Below are positions 1-9,243 of a stretch of DNA of 64,000 nt, piece after piece. The stretch comes from Thioalkalivibrio paradoxus ARh 1 (GTDB lineage Bacteria > Pseudomonadota > Gammaproteobacteria > Ectothiorhodospirales > Ectothiorhodospiraceae). The translations under genes and the position numbers were made by a program. The stretch lies in the NCBI RefSeq assembly GCF_000227685.2, contig NZ_CP007029.1:400047-464046 (forward strand), given 5' to 3'. The first letter of the stretch is position 1; the number at the start of each line of letters is the position of its first letter. The notes beneath the pieces were generated by a model, which was not told the DNA's origin, made no database searches, and saw only the letters and a list, made by a program, of their open reading frames with translations.

Positions 1-2607
1 CTCGGAGGCCGAGATATGGGTGTCCAGCAGCTTCTGGATACGCGGCTCGAAATCGCGATAATCCACCGACTCGGCGTAGCGCAGTTTCACCGCCGCCTTC
101 AGGTTGACAAAGCGTTTCAGGTCGTTCTTATAGACGCGCAGCTTCTGCTCGGGCGTGTCGGTGATGAAGCGTTCGCTGGACAGCGCAATCCCCAAGGTCT
201 TGGCGTAGGCCGACAACCGCTCGTAGAAATCGGCGCGCAGCTTTTCGTCGGCCAGCAACTGTTCGAAGGCTTCCTCGTCCTGCCGGTTCTTCACCGTCTT
301 GAACAGGTCCCACAGTTCGGCATGGCGCTGCGGCAGCACCCGGGTCTGTTCATGGATCGAGGCCAGCGCACCCTTGAGGTCGGCCTCCTCGAAGCCCTCC
401 AGGGCACTGTACGTGGTCAGCGCCTCGTCGAGTTCGCCCAGCACGCCCACATAGTCGATCACATAGCCGAACTCCTTGGTCCGGCCGCCGCCACCCGTGT
501 CACCCGCGTCCTCGTAGAGGCGATTGACCCGGGCGATGGCCTGCAACAGCGTGTGGTTCTTCAGCCGGCGGGTCAGGTAGAGCACCGTGTTGCGCGGCGC
601 ATCGAAGCCGGTCAACAGCTTGTCCACCACGATCAGGATCTCGGGTTCGTCGCCGAACTTGAAGGCGTTGACAATGTGTTTGTTGTAGTCCTCCTCCGAG
701 CCGTAGCGCTTCATCATGCGCTGCCAGAAGGCGACCACCGCATCGGTGGATTCCTCGGCATCGATGTCGTCGAAGCCCTCGCGCTCGTCGGGCGGCGAGA
801 TGACGACCTCGCTCGTGACCGAGCCGAGCTCGTCCAGGAACGCCTTGTAGCGCAGCGCCGCCGCCTTGTTCGGGGCCACCAACTGCGCCTTGAAGCCGGT
901 GCCCTGCCAGTTCTGGCGGTAATGCTCGCTGATGTCAAAGGCGCGCATGTAGATCACCTGCTCCGCCTTGTTCAGCATCTCGGCACGGGCGTATTTCTTC
1001 TTCAGGTCGGCCTTCTGTTGGTCCGTCAGCCCCTGGGTATGGCGCTCGAACCAGATGTCGATGGCGGCCTGATTCTGCTCCAGCTCGACCATGCGCCCTT
1101 CGTAGAGCAGCGGCACGATGGCGCCGTCGGCCACTGCCTGGTCGATGGCGTAGGTGTGGATCACACCGCCGAACTTGGCCACGTCGCTCTTCTCGCGGGT
1201 CAATAGCGGCGTGCCGGTGAAACCGATGTAGCAGGCATTGGGAAACATCTGGCGCATGCGGGCCGAGTAACTGCCTAGCTGGGTACGCTGGGTCTCGTCC
1301 ACCAGCACGAAGATGTCGGGCGAGGCATCGCTGAATTTCTTGTAGGCCAACGCCTTGTCGAACTTGTGCACCAGGGTGGTAACGATGTGCGCGTTGCCGT
1401 CGGCCACCAGTTCCACTAGGTGTCGGCCGCTCTCGGCCCGGTCGGGCGAGAGGCCGCAGGCAGCGAAGGTGTTGCCAAGCTGCTTGTCCAGATCCACCCG
1501 ATCGGTCACCAACACGATGCGCGGATTACGGATGGCTGGCTCCAGCGCCAGGGCGCGGGCCAGCATCACCATGGTCAGCGACTTGCCCGATCCTTGCGTG
1601 TGCCAGACGATGCCGCCCCGCCGTTTGCCACTGTCGTCGGTCTGCGTGACGCGGGCGAGCACCTCGCGGATGGCGAATACCTGCTGGTAGCGAGCGATCT
1701 TGCGGACACCGCCGTCGAACACCGTAAAAGCCCACGCCATTTCCAGCAGGCGCTCGGGCCGGCACAAGGCATAGAGCGCCCGATCCTGTTCGGTCGGCAT
1801 CCGGTGCGCGAGATAGGCTCCGGCATCATCACCCACTCCCAGCCCGCCAAGCACCAGATCGAACAGCGAGGCCTTCACCGATTCCGGTAGTGGCCGTTCC
1901 AGCAGTGGCGCCAGTTCTGCGTCCGTCACATCCTCCCTCCACTTCGACCAGAACTTCGCCGGCGTCCCGGTGGTGGCGTAGCGGGCCTCGTTCTTATTCA
2001 CCGCCAGCACCATTTGCACATAGGTGAACAGGCGTGGGATATACTCATCGCGCTGGTTGCGGATGGTCTGCGAGATGGCCTGAGCCACCTCGACCTTCGG
2101 CGATTTGCACTCGATCACGGCGAAGGGAATGCCGTTGACGAACAGCACGGTGTCGAGCCGGCAGGTCTCAACGCTGCGCGTGCGCTCCACCGCGAACTCG
2201 ACAGCCACGTGATAGACGTTGTTCTCCGGGTTGCGCCAATCCACGTAGTTGAGCGTGAAGCTCTTCTGGTCGCCCTCGACGGACTGCTCCAACGCCACGC
2301 CCAGGGTCAGCAGGTCGTACACCGCCTCGTTGGTCTTCAGCAGGCCGTCGTACTTGACGTTCTTCAGCCGCTGAATGGCACTCTGGATGTTCTCCTCGCT
2401 GAAGAGGTAGGTCCCACCCTTGTGCTGAATGCGGTTCAGCATCTTCAGCTGCTCGCGCAGGATCTCCTCCAGCAGCACGTTGCCGGCCTTGCCCCTACGG
2501 GCCGACATCCCCTCGGCAGGCGTCAGGTATCGGTACCCCAGATTGACCAGCACCTGCAGGGCCGGGATCTGGGAGAGGTATTTCTCGTCGAAGCGGAAGC
2601 CGTCCAT
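1..2607 (-). CDS. hsdR: Type I restriction endonuclease subunit R (HsdR), 3' end outside window
   Basis: This is the ATP-dependent translocase/nuclease subunit that cleaves unmodified DNA in the HsdR2M2S1 complex. The first 869 codons are visible; the gene continues off the left edge. A PD-(D/E)xK nuclease core is seen near residues 152-168 (LDTVLF then VIECKSP), a Walker A motif HTQGSGKS at about 336-343, then a DEAD-like box (LVDETQ), FTGTPLL and LLTGFDAP helicase motifs. The ATG lies 3 nt after the fic stop, so it is translated as the last gene of the minus-strand R-M operon. No frameshift or stop is seen in the visible part. The family call is firm; only the C-terminus is unseen. Confidence 0.95.
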   Translation of the reverse strand, partial: MDGFRFDEKYLSQIPALQVLVNLGYRYLTPAEGMSARRGKAGNVLLEEILREQLKMLNRIQHKGGTYLFSEENIQSAIQRLKNVKYDGLLKTNEAVYDLLTLGVALEQSVEGDQKSFTLNYVDWRNPENNVYHVAVEFAVERTRSVETCRLDTVLFVNGIPFAVIECKSPKVEVAQAISQTIRNQRDEYIPRLFTYVQMVLAVNKNEARYATTGTPAKFWSKWREDVTDAELAPLLERPLPESVKASLFDLVLGGLGVGDDAGAYLAHRMPTEQDRALYALCRPERLLEMAWAFTVFDGGVRKIARYQQVFAIREVLARVTQTDDSGKRRGGIVWHTQGSGKSLTMVMLARALALEPAIRNPRIVLVTDRVDLDKQLGNTFAACGLSPDRAESGRHLVELVADGNAHIVTTLVHKFDKALAYKKFSDASPDIFVLVDETQRTQLGSYSARMRQMFPNACYIGFTGTPLLTREKSDVAKFGGVIHTYAIDQAVADGAIVPLLYEGRMVELEQNQAAIDIWFERHTQGLTDQQKADLKKKYARAEMLNKAEQVIYMRAFDISEHYRQNWQGTGFKAQLVAPNKAAALRYKAFLDELGSVTSEVVISPPDEREGFDDIDAEESTDAVVAFWQRMMKRYGSEEDYNKHIVNAFKFGDEPEILIVVDKLLTGFDAPRNTVLYLTRRLKNHTLLQAIARVNRLYEDAGDTGGGGRTKEFGYVIDYVGVLGELDEALTTYSALEGFEEADLKGALASIHEQTRVLPQRHAELWDLFKTVKNRQDEEAFEQLLADEKLRADFYERLSAYAKTLGIALSSERFITDTPEQKLRVYKNDLKRFVNLKAAVKLRYAESVDYRDFEPRIQKLLDTHISASE

Positions 2608-2610
2608 CGT

Positions 2611-3480
2611 CTATTCGTCGTCGGGTTGTAGTTCGATCAAACCGCGTGAGGCTTCCAGTCCCAAGCGGAGCGACCAGCCCATGGCTGCGGCGAAAAACTC
2701 GGCCAGCCCGGTCAGGTCGCCGGCATCAGCCTGCGCGATCGTTTCCAGATAGCGTCGCCGGTCGCGGCTCTTGACGATCAGCGGCAGGAGCCCGGCGCGC
2801 AGCAGCACGAAGTTGATCAGCAGCCGGACGACACGCCCGTTACCGTCGTCGAAGGGGTGAATGCGGACGAAGTTGTGATGTAGCCGGGCCAGCAATTCGG
2901 GTAGTGCGAGGGTCGGGGTTTGCATCTCTCCGCGCAGCCACTGCACCAGGTCCGCCATTCGAGCCGGCGTTTCCTCCGGCGTGGCGAAGTGGAACAGCTC
3001 GCCAGTAGCGGTGATGACGTGATTCGGTTGCGTCTTGTAACGCCCCGGCTCGATCCATTTGCGGGTCGGCTCGCCGCCCGGTGTCTGCGCCACACGCCAA
3101 AAGCCCTCCTTGAGCACGATGCGGTTGAGGTCGCGCAGATCCCCTTCGCCCAATTGTCGCTCCTCTCGTGCCAGAGACCGCACCAACTCGATCGCGACGT
3201 CATGTCCGCGCATTTCTTCGTACTCGCGCAGCAAATGTTCACCCCGCGTGCGGCCATGGATCAGCAGCAAAAGGGTCTCGCCGTAGGTGAGCGTATTGCC
3301 CTCGATATGGTTGGAGTTGTAGTTCCACTCGATGCGCAGGCGCTGCCACAAACGGCCTTCGTTCTCCGCTGGCAAGGGCTGCGCAGCGAGCCAGTCGCGC
3401 GCAAGCCGGTGCAGTTCTTCCGGAAGGCTGTCGACCCAGCGGACGCGTTGGTCAGCGTTGTGGTCATCTGAATCGGTCAT
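2611..3480 (-). CDS. Fic domain AMP-transferase-like protein inside the R-M operon
   Basis: Fic proteins transfer AMP (or related groups) to target hydroxyls. The catalytic loop HPFDDGNGR is present at residues 208-216, matching HxFx(D/E)GNGR. An inhibitory-helix motif (S/T)xxxE(G/N) is visible N-terminal to the core as SNHIEG (residues 56-61), so this is the self-inhibited N-terminal-helix class (class II). Length 289 aa. It sits between hsdS (88 nt upstream) and hsdR (3 nt downstream), all on the minus strand. Its role in the restriction operon is unknown; a link to regulation or abortive protection is inference only. Confidence 0.9.
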   Translation of the reverse strand: MTDSDDHNADQRVRWVDSLPEELHRLARDWLAAQPLPAENEGRLWQRLRIEWNYNSNHIEGNTLTYGETLLLLIHGRTRGEHLLREYEEMRGHDVAIELVRSLAREERQLGEGDLRDLNRIVLKEGFWRVAQTPGGEPTRKWIEPGRYKTQPNHVITATGELFHFATPEETPARMADLVQWLRGEMQTPTLALPELLARLHHNFVRIHPFDDGNGRVVRLLINFVLLRAGLLPLIVKSRDRRRYLETIAQADAGDLTGLAEFFAAAMGWSLRLGLEASRGLIELQPDDE

Positions 3481-3568
3481 GGGCTACACTCCGCTCAAAG
3501 GTTCCTCGCCGGTGACAAGTGCCCAAGGGGCTCTTCCGGGCCGCTACCTGGATAGCTGGCGAGGTCAT

Positions 3569-4900
3569 TCATTTGGTGCATGGATTGGACTTTCCCCGGT
3601 CGGCAAGACGGCTCTGGACTTCCTCCGGGGCCGTTTTGCTTTCTGCGGAAATGCCCTCTCCCGGCCTTCGACTCCCCTCTCCCGCTTGCGGGAGAGGGGC
3701 CGGGGGAGAGGGTGCTGCAGCGACCGGCAGCCGCCACTGGCCCGTGAGCAGCTTCTGCATCAGACCACGCTTCTGGACTTTTAATGCCTCCGCATATTCC
3801 TTCAGTTTCTCCAACTCGATCACAGCCGCATCGAGAGCCCTGACAATTCGCCTCTGAACATCCAAGGAAGGGAGATCGAAGGTGAAGGCACCCAGGTCGT
3901 CGTAATAGATGCGAATCCGGACACTGCCGTTGCCCGCTGACTGAAAATGACTCGTCCAGCGACGACAGAAACGAAGATGGTTCAGAAACCCCGGCAGCAG
4001 CTTTGATTCATCGCATTCGAAGACTACGTAGTCCGGGCTTACGAGGATGTCGGTAGCGAAGTGAGACATGGCGATTGAGCCGATATTGAGACGCATCGGG
4101 TTGTAGGCAAACGCCCCTGGTCGCACCACCTTGTACCGCTCAATGTTCGCGGCAATCGTCTCTTCGCGCATCGGGCGCATACCGTATTGCTTGGTCACGG
4201 CCATGACCGCTTCGCGCCCGATCGCCACCTTGTTTCGCGCAGTGGACTGACGAGTGACGGTGGTGAGCTTGGTTCGCTTAGAGCGCTCTCCATGCTGAAG
4301 CTGGCGTTCACGAAGTTGATGAAGAAGACGCTCCTTCGCCGCGATCAGTTGCTCGGTTTTCTGGATGGCGGTGTCCTGGGTTCTCAGCAGTTCAGAAATA
4401 TACTTCTGAGCATGACGCTCGATAGGCAGGAGAAGCTTAAGCCGCTTGACATCGCGAATATTGATGCCTTTCACGGCCTGGCCGACTACGTGATCCCGAA
4501 TCTGAACCTGCAGGTCATCACTTTGCAGTGCTTGGTATACATATGCGCGAGTCTCTGAGCATGAGATTCGGATTCGCGCAGTATCCTGGGTGATGTTCGC
4601 GCCAGCCAGTTCATCAGGTACGACCCCAAGGCGGCCGACTGTTCCTCGTATCGACAAGAGGATGTCGCCCCCGGTTAAGCGTGAGCGCTTGTACTTGGCA
4701 TCGATATCAGGCGATGTTTGCAGCAATCCCGTTGTGCGGACGCCACCTTGTGCTATGTCCTTGACCTTGATCACGGGGACACCGTCATCAACATGAGCAC
4801 CCGGCAAGACGATGCCGTAGCAAATCGGGGAGTCCTGGTCGACGACATCTGCCAAGTGGACCTCTCGGTAGCCGGAGGTTTCTTGCGCGACCCTGTTCAT
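3569..4900 (-). CDS. hsdS: Type I restriction-modification specificity subunit (HsdS)
   Basis: HsdS sets the bipartite DNA target of the methylase and nuclease. The 443-aa protein shows two target-recognition domains, each followed by the conserved helical spacer: the first near residues 175-205 (LLRTQDTAIQKTEQLIAAKE) and the second near 350-390 (ending GLMQKLLTGQWRLP). ATGA overlaps the rhuM-like stop by 4 nt, so the genes are translationally coupled. Odd point: the normal family end is about LLTGQWRLP, but the frame continues some 50 residues through a 12-bp-arm palindromic repeat (giving PSPPAPLPQAGEG), which looks like a repeat inserted over the original stop. Confidence 0.92.
   Translation of the reverse strand: MNRVAQETSGYREVHLADVVDQDSPICYGIVLPGAHVDDGVPVIKVKDIAQGGVRTTGLLQTSPDIDAKYKRSRLTGGDILLSIRGTVGRLGVVPDELAGANITQDTARIRISCSETRAYVYQALQSDDLQVQIRDHVVGQAVKGINIRDVKRLKLLLPIERHAQKYISELLRTQDTAIQKTEQLIAAKERLLHQLRERQLQHGERSKRTKLTTVTRQSTARNKVAIGREAVMAVTKQYGMRPMREETIAANIERYKVVRPGAFAYNPMRLNIGSIAMSHFATDILVSPDYVVFECDESKLLPGFLNHLRFCRRWTSHFQSAGNGSVRIRIYYDDLGAFTFDLPSLDVQRRIVRALDAAVIELEKLKEYAEALKVQKRGLMQKLLTGQWRLPVAAAPSPPAPLPQAGEGSRRPGEGISAESKTAPEEVQSRLADRGKSNPCTK
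3674..3699. repeat. GC-rich perfect palindrome (12-bp arms) within hsdS 3' end
   Basis: Arms CCCCTCTCCCGC and GCGGGAGAGGGG flank a 2-nt TT centre. Sequences of this kind (CTCTCCCGC..GCGGGAGAG) are common dispersed extragenic repeats in proteobacteria. Here it is read in frame as the C-terminal tail of HsdS, and it could also form a hairpin in the operon mRNA between hsdS and fic. Confidence 0.8.
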
Positions 4901-5967
4901 TTCTTCTTCCCCCGCCCTTTCCCTTCGAGTTGTCGCGCGGCCGGCTCCAGTTCCCCTACTGCCTTCACCATCCGATCAAAGTCCGACTCGTACAGTTGAT
5001 CCTGCACGATGCGGTATTTTTCGAACTCGCTTTCAGCGTGTGCCCTGGCGATTTCCGCCGTCACCTTGCCCGCATCCTGCAACACATTGCGGTCAGTGGC
5101 CTCGATGAAGCGATTCAGGCGGGTTTCCCAATCCTGCATGGTCATCGGGATCTTGCGCTGTGCCATGTCCTCGGCAACATCCAGATAGGCGTTGACCAGG
5201 CGGGAAAGCTGTGCCATCTCGTGCTCGGTCAGGTAGTTCTTGGCGACGGCCACGTCGAACTTCTGGATCTTGCCGAGGGGCGCGTCCTTCCAGGTGGTCA
5301 GCCCCATGTTCGCCTTTTCGGCATCGGCGCGGTCGTAGACGATCTCGGCAGCCGTCTTTCCGTGGATGGCCCAGTGCAGCTTGTTCTGCACGGTGGCGAA
5401 AAAGCGCTTGGTGGCCTGCGCCGTCACGTCGTAGTCGATCGCCGTGGCGTAGATGTCAGTGATCTTCTGATAGAACTTGCGCTCGGAAAGGCGGATCTCA
5501 CGGATGCGCTGAAGCTGTTCTTCGAAGTACTTTTCGCTCAGGACGGAGCCGCCGCTTTTCAGGCGCTCGTCGTCCATCGCGTAGGCCTTGATGGTGAACT
5601 GCTCGATGATGCCGGTGGCCCACTTGCGGAACTGCACCGCGCGCTCGGAGTTGACCTTGTAGCCCACGGCAATGATGGCGGGCAGCTTGTAATGCTGGGT
5701 GTTGTAGTTCTTGCCGTCGGAGGCAGTTATCCGGAATTTCCGGATAACTGAATCTTTACGCAACTCGCTGTCGGCAAAGATTGTTTTCAGATGTTCGTTC
5801 ACCGTGCGCACGTTCACATCGTACAACTGAGCCATCATCTTCTGGGTCAGCCAGATACTTTCATCCGCATAAATGGCCTCCACGCCACCCTGGCCACTGG
5901 CAGCGACAAAAGTCAGATACTCCGCCGCCGAGGAGCGGACAAGCGACGTTTCCTGCTTCTTCTTCAT
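4897..5967 (-). CDS. RhuM-family protein (virulence RhuM-like) in R-M operon
   Basis: The 356-aa protein matches the RhuM family, first named from a Salmonella pathogenicity island and often found as an accessory gene in type I restriction operons. Visible family hallmarks are the N-terminal DNA-binding-like block (YADESIWLTQKMMAQLYDV, about residues 33-51, followed by VRTVNEHL) and the central YNTQHYKLPAIIAVGYKVNS segment read in two parts. It has no membrane segment or signal. ATGA overlaps both neighbours (hsdM stop and hsdS start) by 4 nt. The molecular function of the family is not established; a modulatory or protective role in the R-M system is inference. Confidence 0.88.
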   Translation of the reverse strand: MKKKQETSLVRSSAAEYLTFVAASGQGGVEAIYADESIWLTQKMMAQLYDVNVRTVNEHLKTIFADSELRKDSVIRKFRITASDGKNYNTQHYKLPAIIAVGYKVNSERAVQFRKWATGIIEQFTIKAYAMDDERLKSGGSVLSEKYFEEQLQRIREIRLSERKFYQKITDIYATAIDYDVTAQATKRFFATVQNKLHWAIHGKTAAEIVYDRADAEKANMGLTTWKDAPLGKIQKFDVAVAKNYLTEHEMAQLSRLVNAYLDVAEDMAQRKIPMTMQDWETRLNRFIEATDRNVLQDAGKVTAEIARAHAESEFEKYRIVQDQLYESDFDRMVKAVGELEPAARQLEGKGRGKKK

Positions 5968-7523
5968 ACGCCCAGCTCCCTTAGGTACTGCTTCATCCGT
6001 GTCCGTACCTCGGCCAGTTCGGCTTCCAGACGCTCGATCTCCTGCTCGACGGCAGCGACGTCGATCTCTTCTTCTTCCTCGAAGGTGTCGACGTAGCGCG
6101 GGATGTTGAGGTTGAAGTCGTTGTCGGCGATCTCCTGCAGGCTGGCGACATGGGCGTACTTGTCCACCGGCTGGCGAGCGCGGAACGTCTCGAGGATGCG
6201 GGCGATATGCTCGTCGAGCAGAGCGTTCTGGTTCTTGCCGCTCTGGTAGTCGCGGCTGGCATCGATGAATAGCACGTCCTGGCAGTCTTCGCGGGCGCCG
6301 CCCTTTTCGCGGGCGCGGTCGAACACCAGGATGGCGACCGGGATGGAGGTGGTGGGGAACAGGTTGCCAGGAAGCCCGACGACGGCATCGAGCAGGTTTT
6401 CCTCGATCAGCGCGCGGCGGATGCGGCCTTCGGCCCCGCCCCGGAACAGCACGCCGTGCGGCACCACCACGGCTACGCGCCCTTCCTGCGGCAGCGCGGT
6501 TTCGATCATGTGGGTGACGAAGGCGTAGTCACCCTTCGACTTGGGCGGCACGCCCCGCCAGAAACGGTTGTAGCGGTCGGCCTGGGCCTCTGCAGCACCC
6601 CACTTGTCGAGACTGAACGGCGGATTGGCCACCACCACGTTGAAGCGCATCAACCGGTCGGCCTCGACCAACGCCGGGCTGTTGATCGTGTCGCCCCATT
6701 CGATGCGGGCGGCGTCCTTGCCGTGCAGGAACATGTTCATGCGCGCCAGTGCCCAGGTGCTGCCGTTGGCCTCCTGGCCGAACAGAGCGAAGTCGCGGCT
6801 GCCTTGTGCTTCCACCAGCGCGGCGGCTTCGATCAGCAACCCGCCGGAACCGCAGGTGGGGTCGCAGATTCGATCGCCAGGCTGGGGCGCGGCCAGTTGC
6901 GCCAGCAGCTTCGAAACCTGTGTGGGGGTGTAGAACTCGCCGGCTTTCTTGCCGGCGTCGGAGGCGAAACGCTCGATCAGGTAGATGTAGGTGTTGCCAA
7001 TTACGTCTTCGGACACGCGCGAAGGGCGCAGGTCGAGCCTGGCGAAGTCGCCCAGCAGGTTTTCCAGCCGGCGGTTGCGGTCCTTGGTCTTGCCGAGATT
7101 GGCCTCGGAGTTGAAGTCGATGTTGCGGAACACGCCTTCGAGTTTGGCCTTGTTGGCTTCCTCGATGTGGTCGAGCACGATGTTGATCAGCTCGCCGAGG
7201 TTGGCCGCCTTGCGGCGCTCGTACAGGGCGTGGAAGTCGGCCAGAAAGCGGTCGGCAATGTCGCCGGTCTTTTCGTCTCTGAACTCGATGTAGGGCAGGA
7301 TGAAGCGCTCGCGCTCCAGCTTGCGGCGGATGCGCTCCTCGTTGTCGCCGTACTCCTTTCTGTACTCCGCGTAGTGGTCGGCCCACTGGTCGCTGATGTA
7401 CTTGAGGAACAGCATCACCAGGATGTAGTCCTTGTACTGCGCCGGATCGATGACGCCGCGAAAGGTGTCGCAGGCGGCCCACGCGGTGTTGTTGACGTCT
7501 TGCTGGGTGAGCGGATTGGTCAT
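5964..7523 (-). CDS. hsdM: Type I restriction-modification adenine methyltransferase (HsdM)
   Basis: HsdM methylates adenine N6 using S-adenosylmethionine in complex with HsdS. At 519 aa it has the family's N-terminal helical domain, the AdoMet motif I DPTCGSGG at residues 221-228 and the catalytic motif IV NPPF at 300-303. A C-terminal coiled-coil-rich segment (TFEEEEEIDVAAVEQEIERL) follows. It overlaps the upstream half-HsdS stop by 4 nt and the downstream rhuM-like gene by 4 nt. Intact by inspection. Confidence 0.95.
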   Translation of the reverse strand: MTNPLTQQDVNNTAWAACDTFRGVIDPAQYKDYILVMLFLKYISDQWADHYAEYRKEYGDNEERIRRKLERERFILPYIEFRDEKTGDIADRFLADFHALYERRKAANLGELINIVLDHIEEANKAKLEGVFRNIDFNSEANLGKTKDRNRRLENLLGDFARLDLRPSRVSEDVIGNTYIYLIERFASDAGKKAGEFYTPTQVSKLLAQLAAPQPGDRICDPTCGSGGLLIEAAALVEAQGSRDFALFGQEANGSTWALARMNMFLHGKDAARIEWGDTINSPALVEADRLMRFNVVVANPPFSLDKWGAAEAQADRYNRFWRGVPPKSKGDYAFVTHMIETALPQEGRVAVVVPHGVLFRGGAEGRIRRALIEENLLDAVVGLPGNLFPTTSIPVAILVFDRAREKGGAREDCQDVLFIDASRDYQSGKNQNALLDEHIARILETFRARQPVDKYAHVASLQEIADNDFNLNIPRYVDTFEEEEEIDVAAVEQEIERLEAELAEVRTRMKQYLRELGV

Positions 7524-8089
7524 TGGCTGTTCCCGTAAGCGGAGTTCATCAATCGATCCTGAGTGACGCGTTGGCGCAGGCTGGCAATATGAGCGAGCAG
7601 CGTCTGCTCCTGTTCAGCAAGGGCGGCTATTCGGGCGATGCGCTGTTGCACGGCAAGTGACGGGAATGGAATTTCCAGCGCCTTCAGTGCTTCTGCACTG
7701 ATCATTCGCACCGAGGTGCCTTCGGACAACGCTGCCAGCCGTGCCTGCGCAGCGGGTGCATTGATGTACCAGCACAGGTACTCGGGCAGGATGCCATGAG
7801 GCCGAATCAGCAGCATAGGCGCAGCAAGGACCGCCGGACCCACATCGGCTCCCAGCAGTGCCGCGCCATTGCTACGCCCGCGCGAGCGAAACAGGAGGTC
7901 ACCCGCTTGCAATAGATGGCGCGTCTTGCCTTTGGGCAGCCTCGTCCGGATCGCGCCCCCGACGTGCAACAGGTTGGTGTCGTCGATCTCCCGCATCTGG
8001 ATCACCGCGACATCGCCCTGAGGATCGTGCTCAAGACGCGATCGGAACGGGTAACCCATCTGTACGTCTGCCACTTTGCCAAGGTTCAT
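7520..8089 (-). CDS. Single-TRD HsdS-like protein (half specificity subunit)
   Basis: A short type I S-subunit-like protein with only one target-recognition domain. The ATG at 8089 (MNLGKVADVQMGYPFRSR) gives 189 aa and matches the usual LGxVAxxxxGYPFR start of such domains; an in-frame TTG start at 8155 would add 22 residues. It ends in a helical stretch (LAEQEQTLLAHIASLRQRV) resembling the spacer helix of HsdS. It is the first gene of the operon and overlaps hsdM by 4 nt. A dimer of such a half-subunit could act as a second, palindromic specificity, or swap with the full HsdS; that is inference. Confidence 0.78.
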   Translation of the reverse strand: MNLGKVADVQMGYPFRSRLEHDPQGDVAVIQMREIDDTNLLHVGGAIRTRLPKGKTRHLLQAGDLLFRSRGRSNGAALLGADVGPAVLAAPMLLIRPHGILPEYLCWYINAPAAQARLAALSEGTSVRMISAEALKALEIPFPSLAVQQRIARIAALAEQEQTLLAHIASLRQRVTQDRLMNSAYGNSQ

Positions 8090-8269
8090 TCTTGCAGGAA
8101 CGCCATTACGATATTCGACCACCGTGACGCTACGCGTCAGGGCCGCTCTTGTCAATACGGCGTAACGGCGTTTCTACAAAACCTGAAGGGACGGACGGCA
8201 AAGACACTCCGCTCCGGGGTTGCACCGGCCGCCACTTGGCCTACGGCATCGGCCGAGGACTGGAGGGGG

Positions 8270-9240
8270 GGCAGAAAATCGGCTTGCCACGGCAATCAGC
8301 ATTCCAACCTGATGCATGTGTGGCCATGCCAGCACATCGCCAACTATCCCGGAGTGACCGTCGAGAAGAAGACCGGACGCATCGATCGTCACGAACTGCG
8401 CATCGAGCTGGTCGATCTGCCCGGCACCTACAGCCTGAGCGCGTTCTCGCCGGAAGAGCAAGTGGTCAGCCAGTTCCTGATTCAGGAATCGCCACAGGCC
8501 GTGATCAATGTTCTGGACGCGACCCAACTGCGGCGCGGCCTGATGCTGACGCTGCAGCTCCTGGAGATGGGCCTGCCGCTGATCGCGGTACTCAACATGA
8601 GCTGTTCCCGTTCATCCGGCCCGGGGACGCCGATCGCGATGTCCGGAGCATCCAGCGCGCGCTGCGCCAGCTCGACCAGGAACGGCGCACACTGCGGCTG
8701 GAGATGCAGGAGACGCGCATCGTCAACAGCCTGCTCGGCCGGGTGGGGCGCGCGCTCGAGCCGGTCACCCAGGCGGCCGGCTTCGACTGGAAGATCAACG
8801 TCGCGCTCCTCAGTTCCTTCGCCGCAAGGGAGAGCTCGGTCGCGACGCTGGGTGTGCTGTTCCAGCAGGAGGAAGGCGGCGCCCAGACCCTGGAACAGCG
8901 CATGGGCGAAGCGATGAGCCACGAGCACGCCGCGCTCGTCGCACTGTCGCTGATCGTGTTCTTCGCGATCTACCCGCCCTGCCTCGCCACCGCGATCATG
9001 GTCCGGATCCAGACCGCGTCGACCGGGTGGATGCTGTTTTCGATCGTATTTCCGACCATCCTCGGCCTGCTGCTCGCCAGCGCCGTGTACACGGCCGGGG
9101 TACGCTATCAGGTCGATGCGCTGACGATGATGGCCGGGTTCTGGACCACCGCGCTCGTGCTGCTGCTGATCATCGGACTCTGGCCGCGCCGCCGGTCCAC
9201 TCCCCCGCCACGACTGGCGGAAGACACCGGAGGTGCCTGA
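8270..9240 (+). pseudogene. feoB: Decayed feoB (ferrous iron transporter), N-terminal GTPase and centre lost
   Basis: Two pieces of FeoB lie in different frames. Piece 1 (about 8310-8600, frame 2) reads HIANYPGVTVEKKTG, LVDLPGTYSLSAFS and VINVLDATQL, typical of the FeoB G-domain; the Walker A (GNPNSGKS) that should precede it is scrambled. Piece 2 (about 8605-9240, frame 1) reads LLGRVGRALEPV, AGFDWKI, the FAARESSVATLG helix and the last membrane helices. Roughly the middle third to half of a normal FeoB is missing at about 8603. The remnant abuts the start of the R-M operon. A working transporter is not possible from this sequence. Confidence 0.85.
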
Positions 9241-9243
9241 CCC

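Noticed and set aside
16-1890. Long plus-strand open frames opposite hsdR
   Set aside because: They are antisense shadows in GC-rich DNA; the minus frame reads an uninterrupted HsdR with recognisable motifs.
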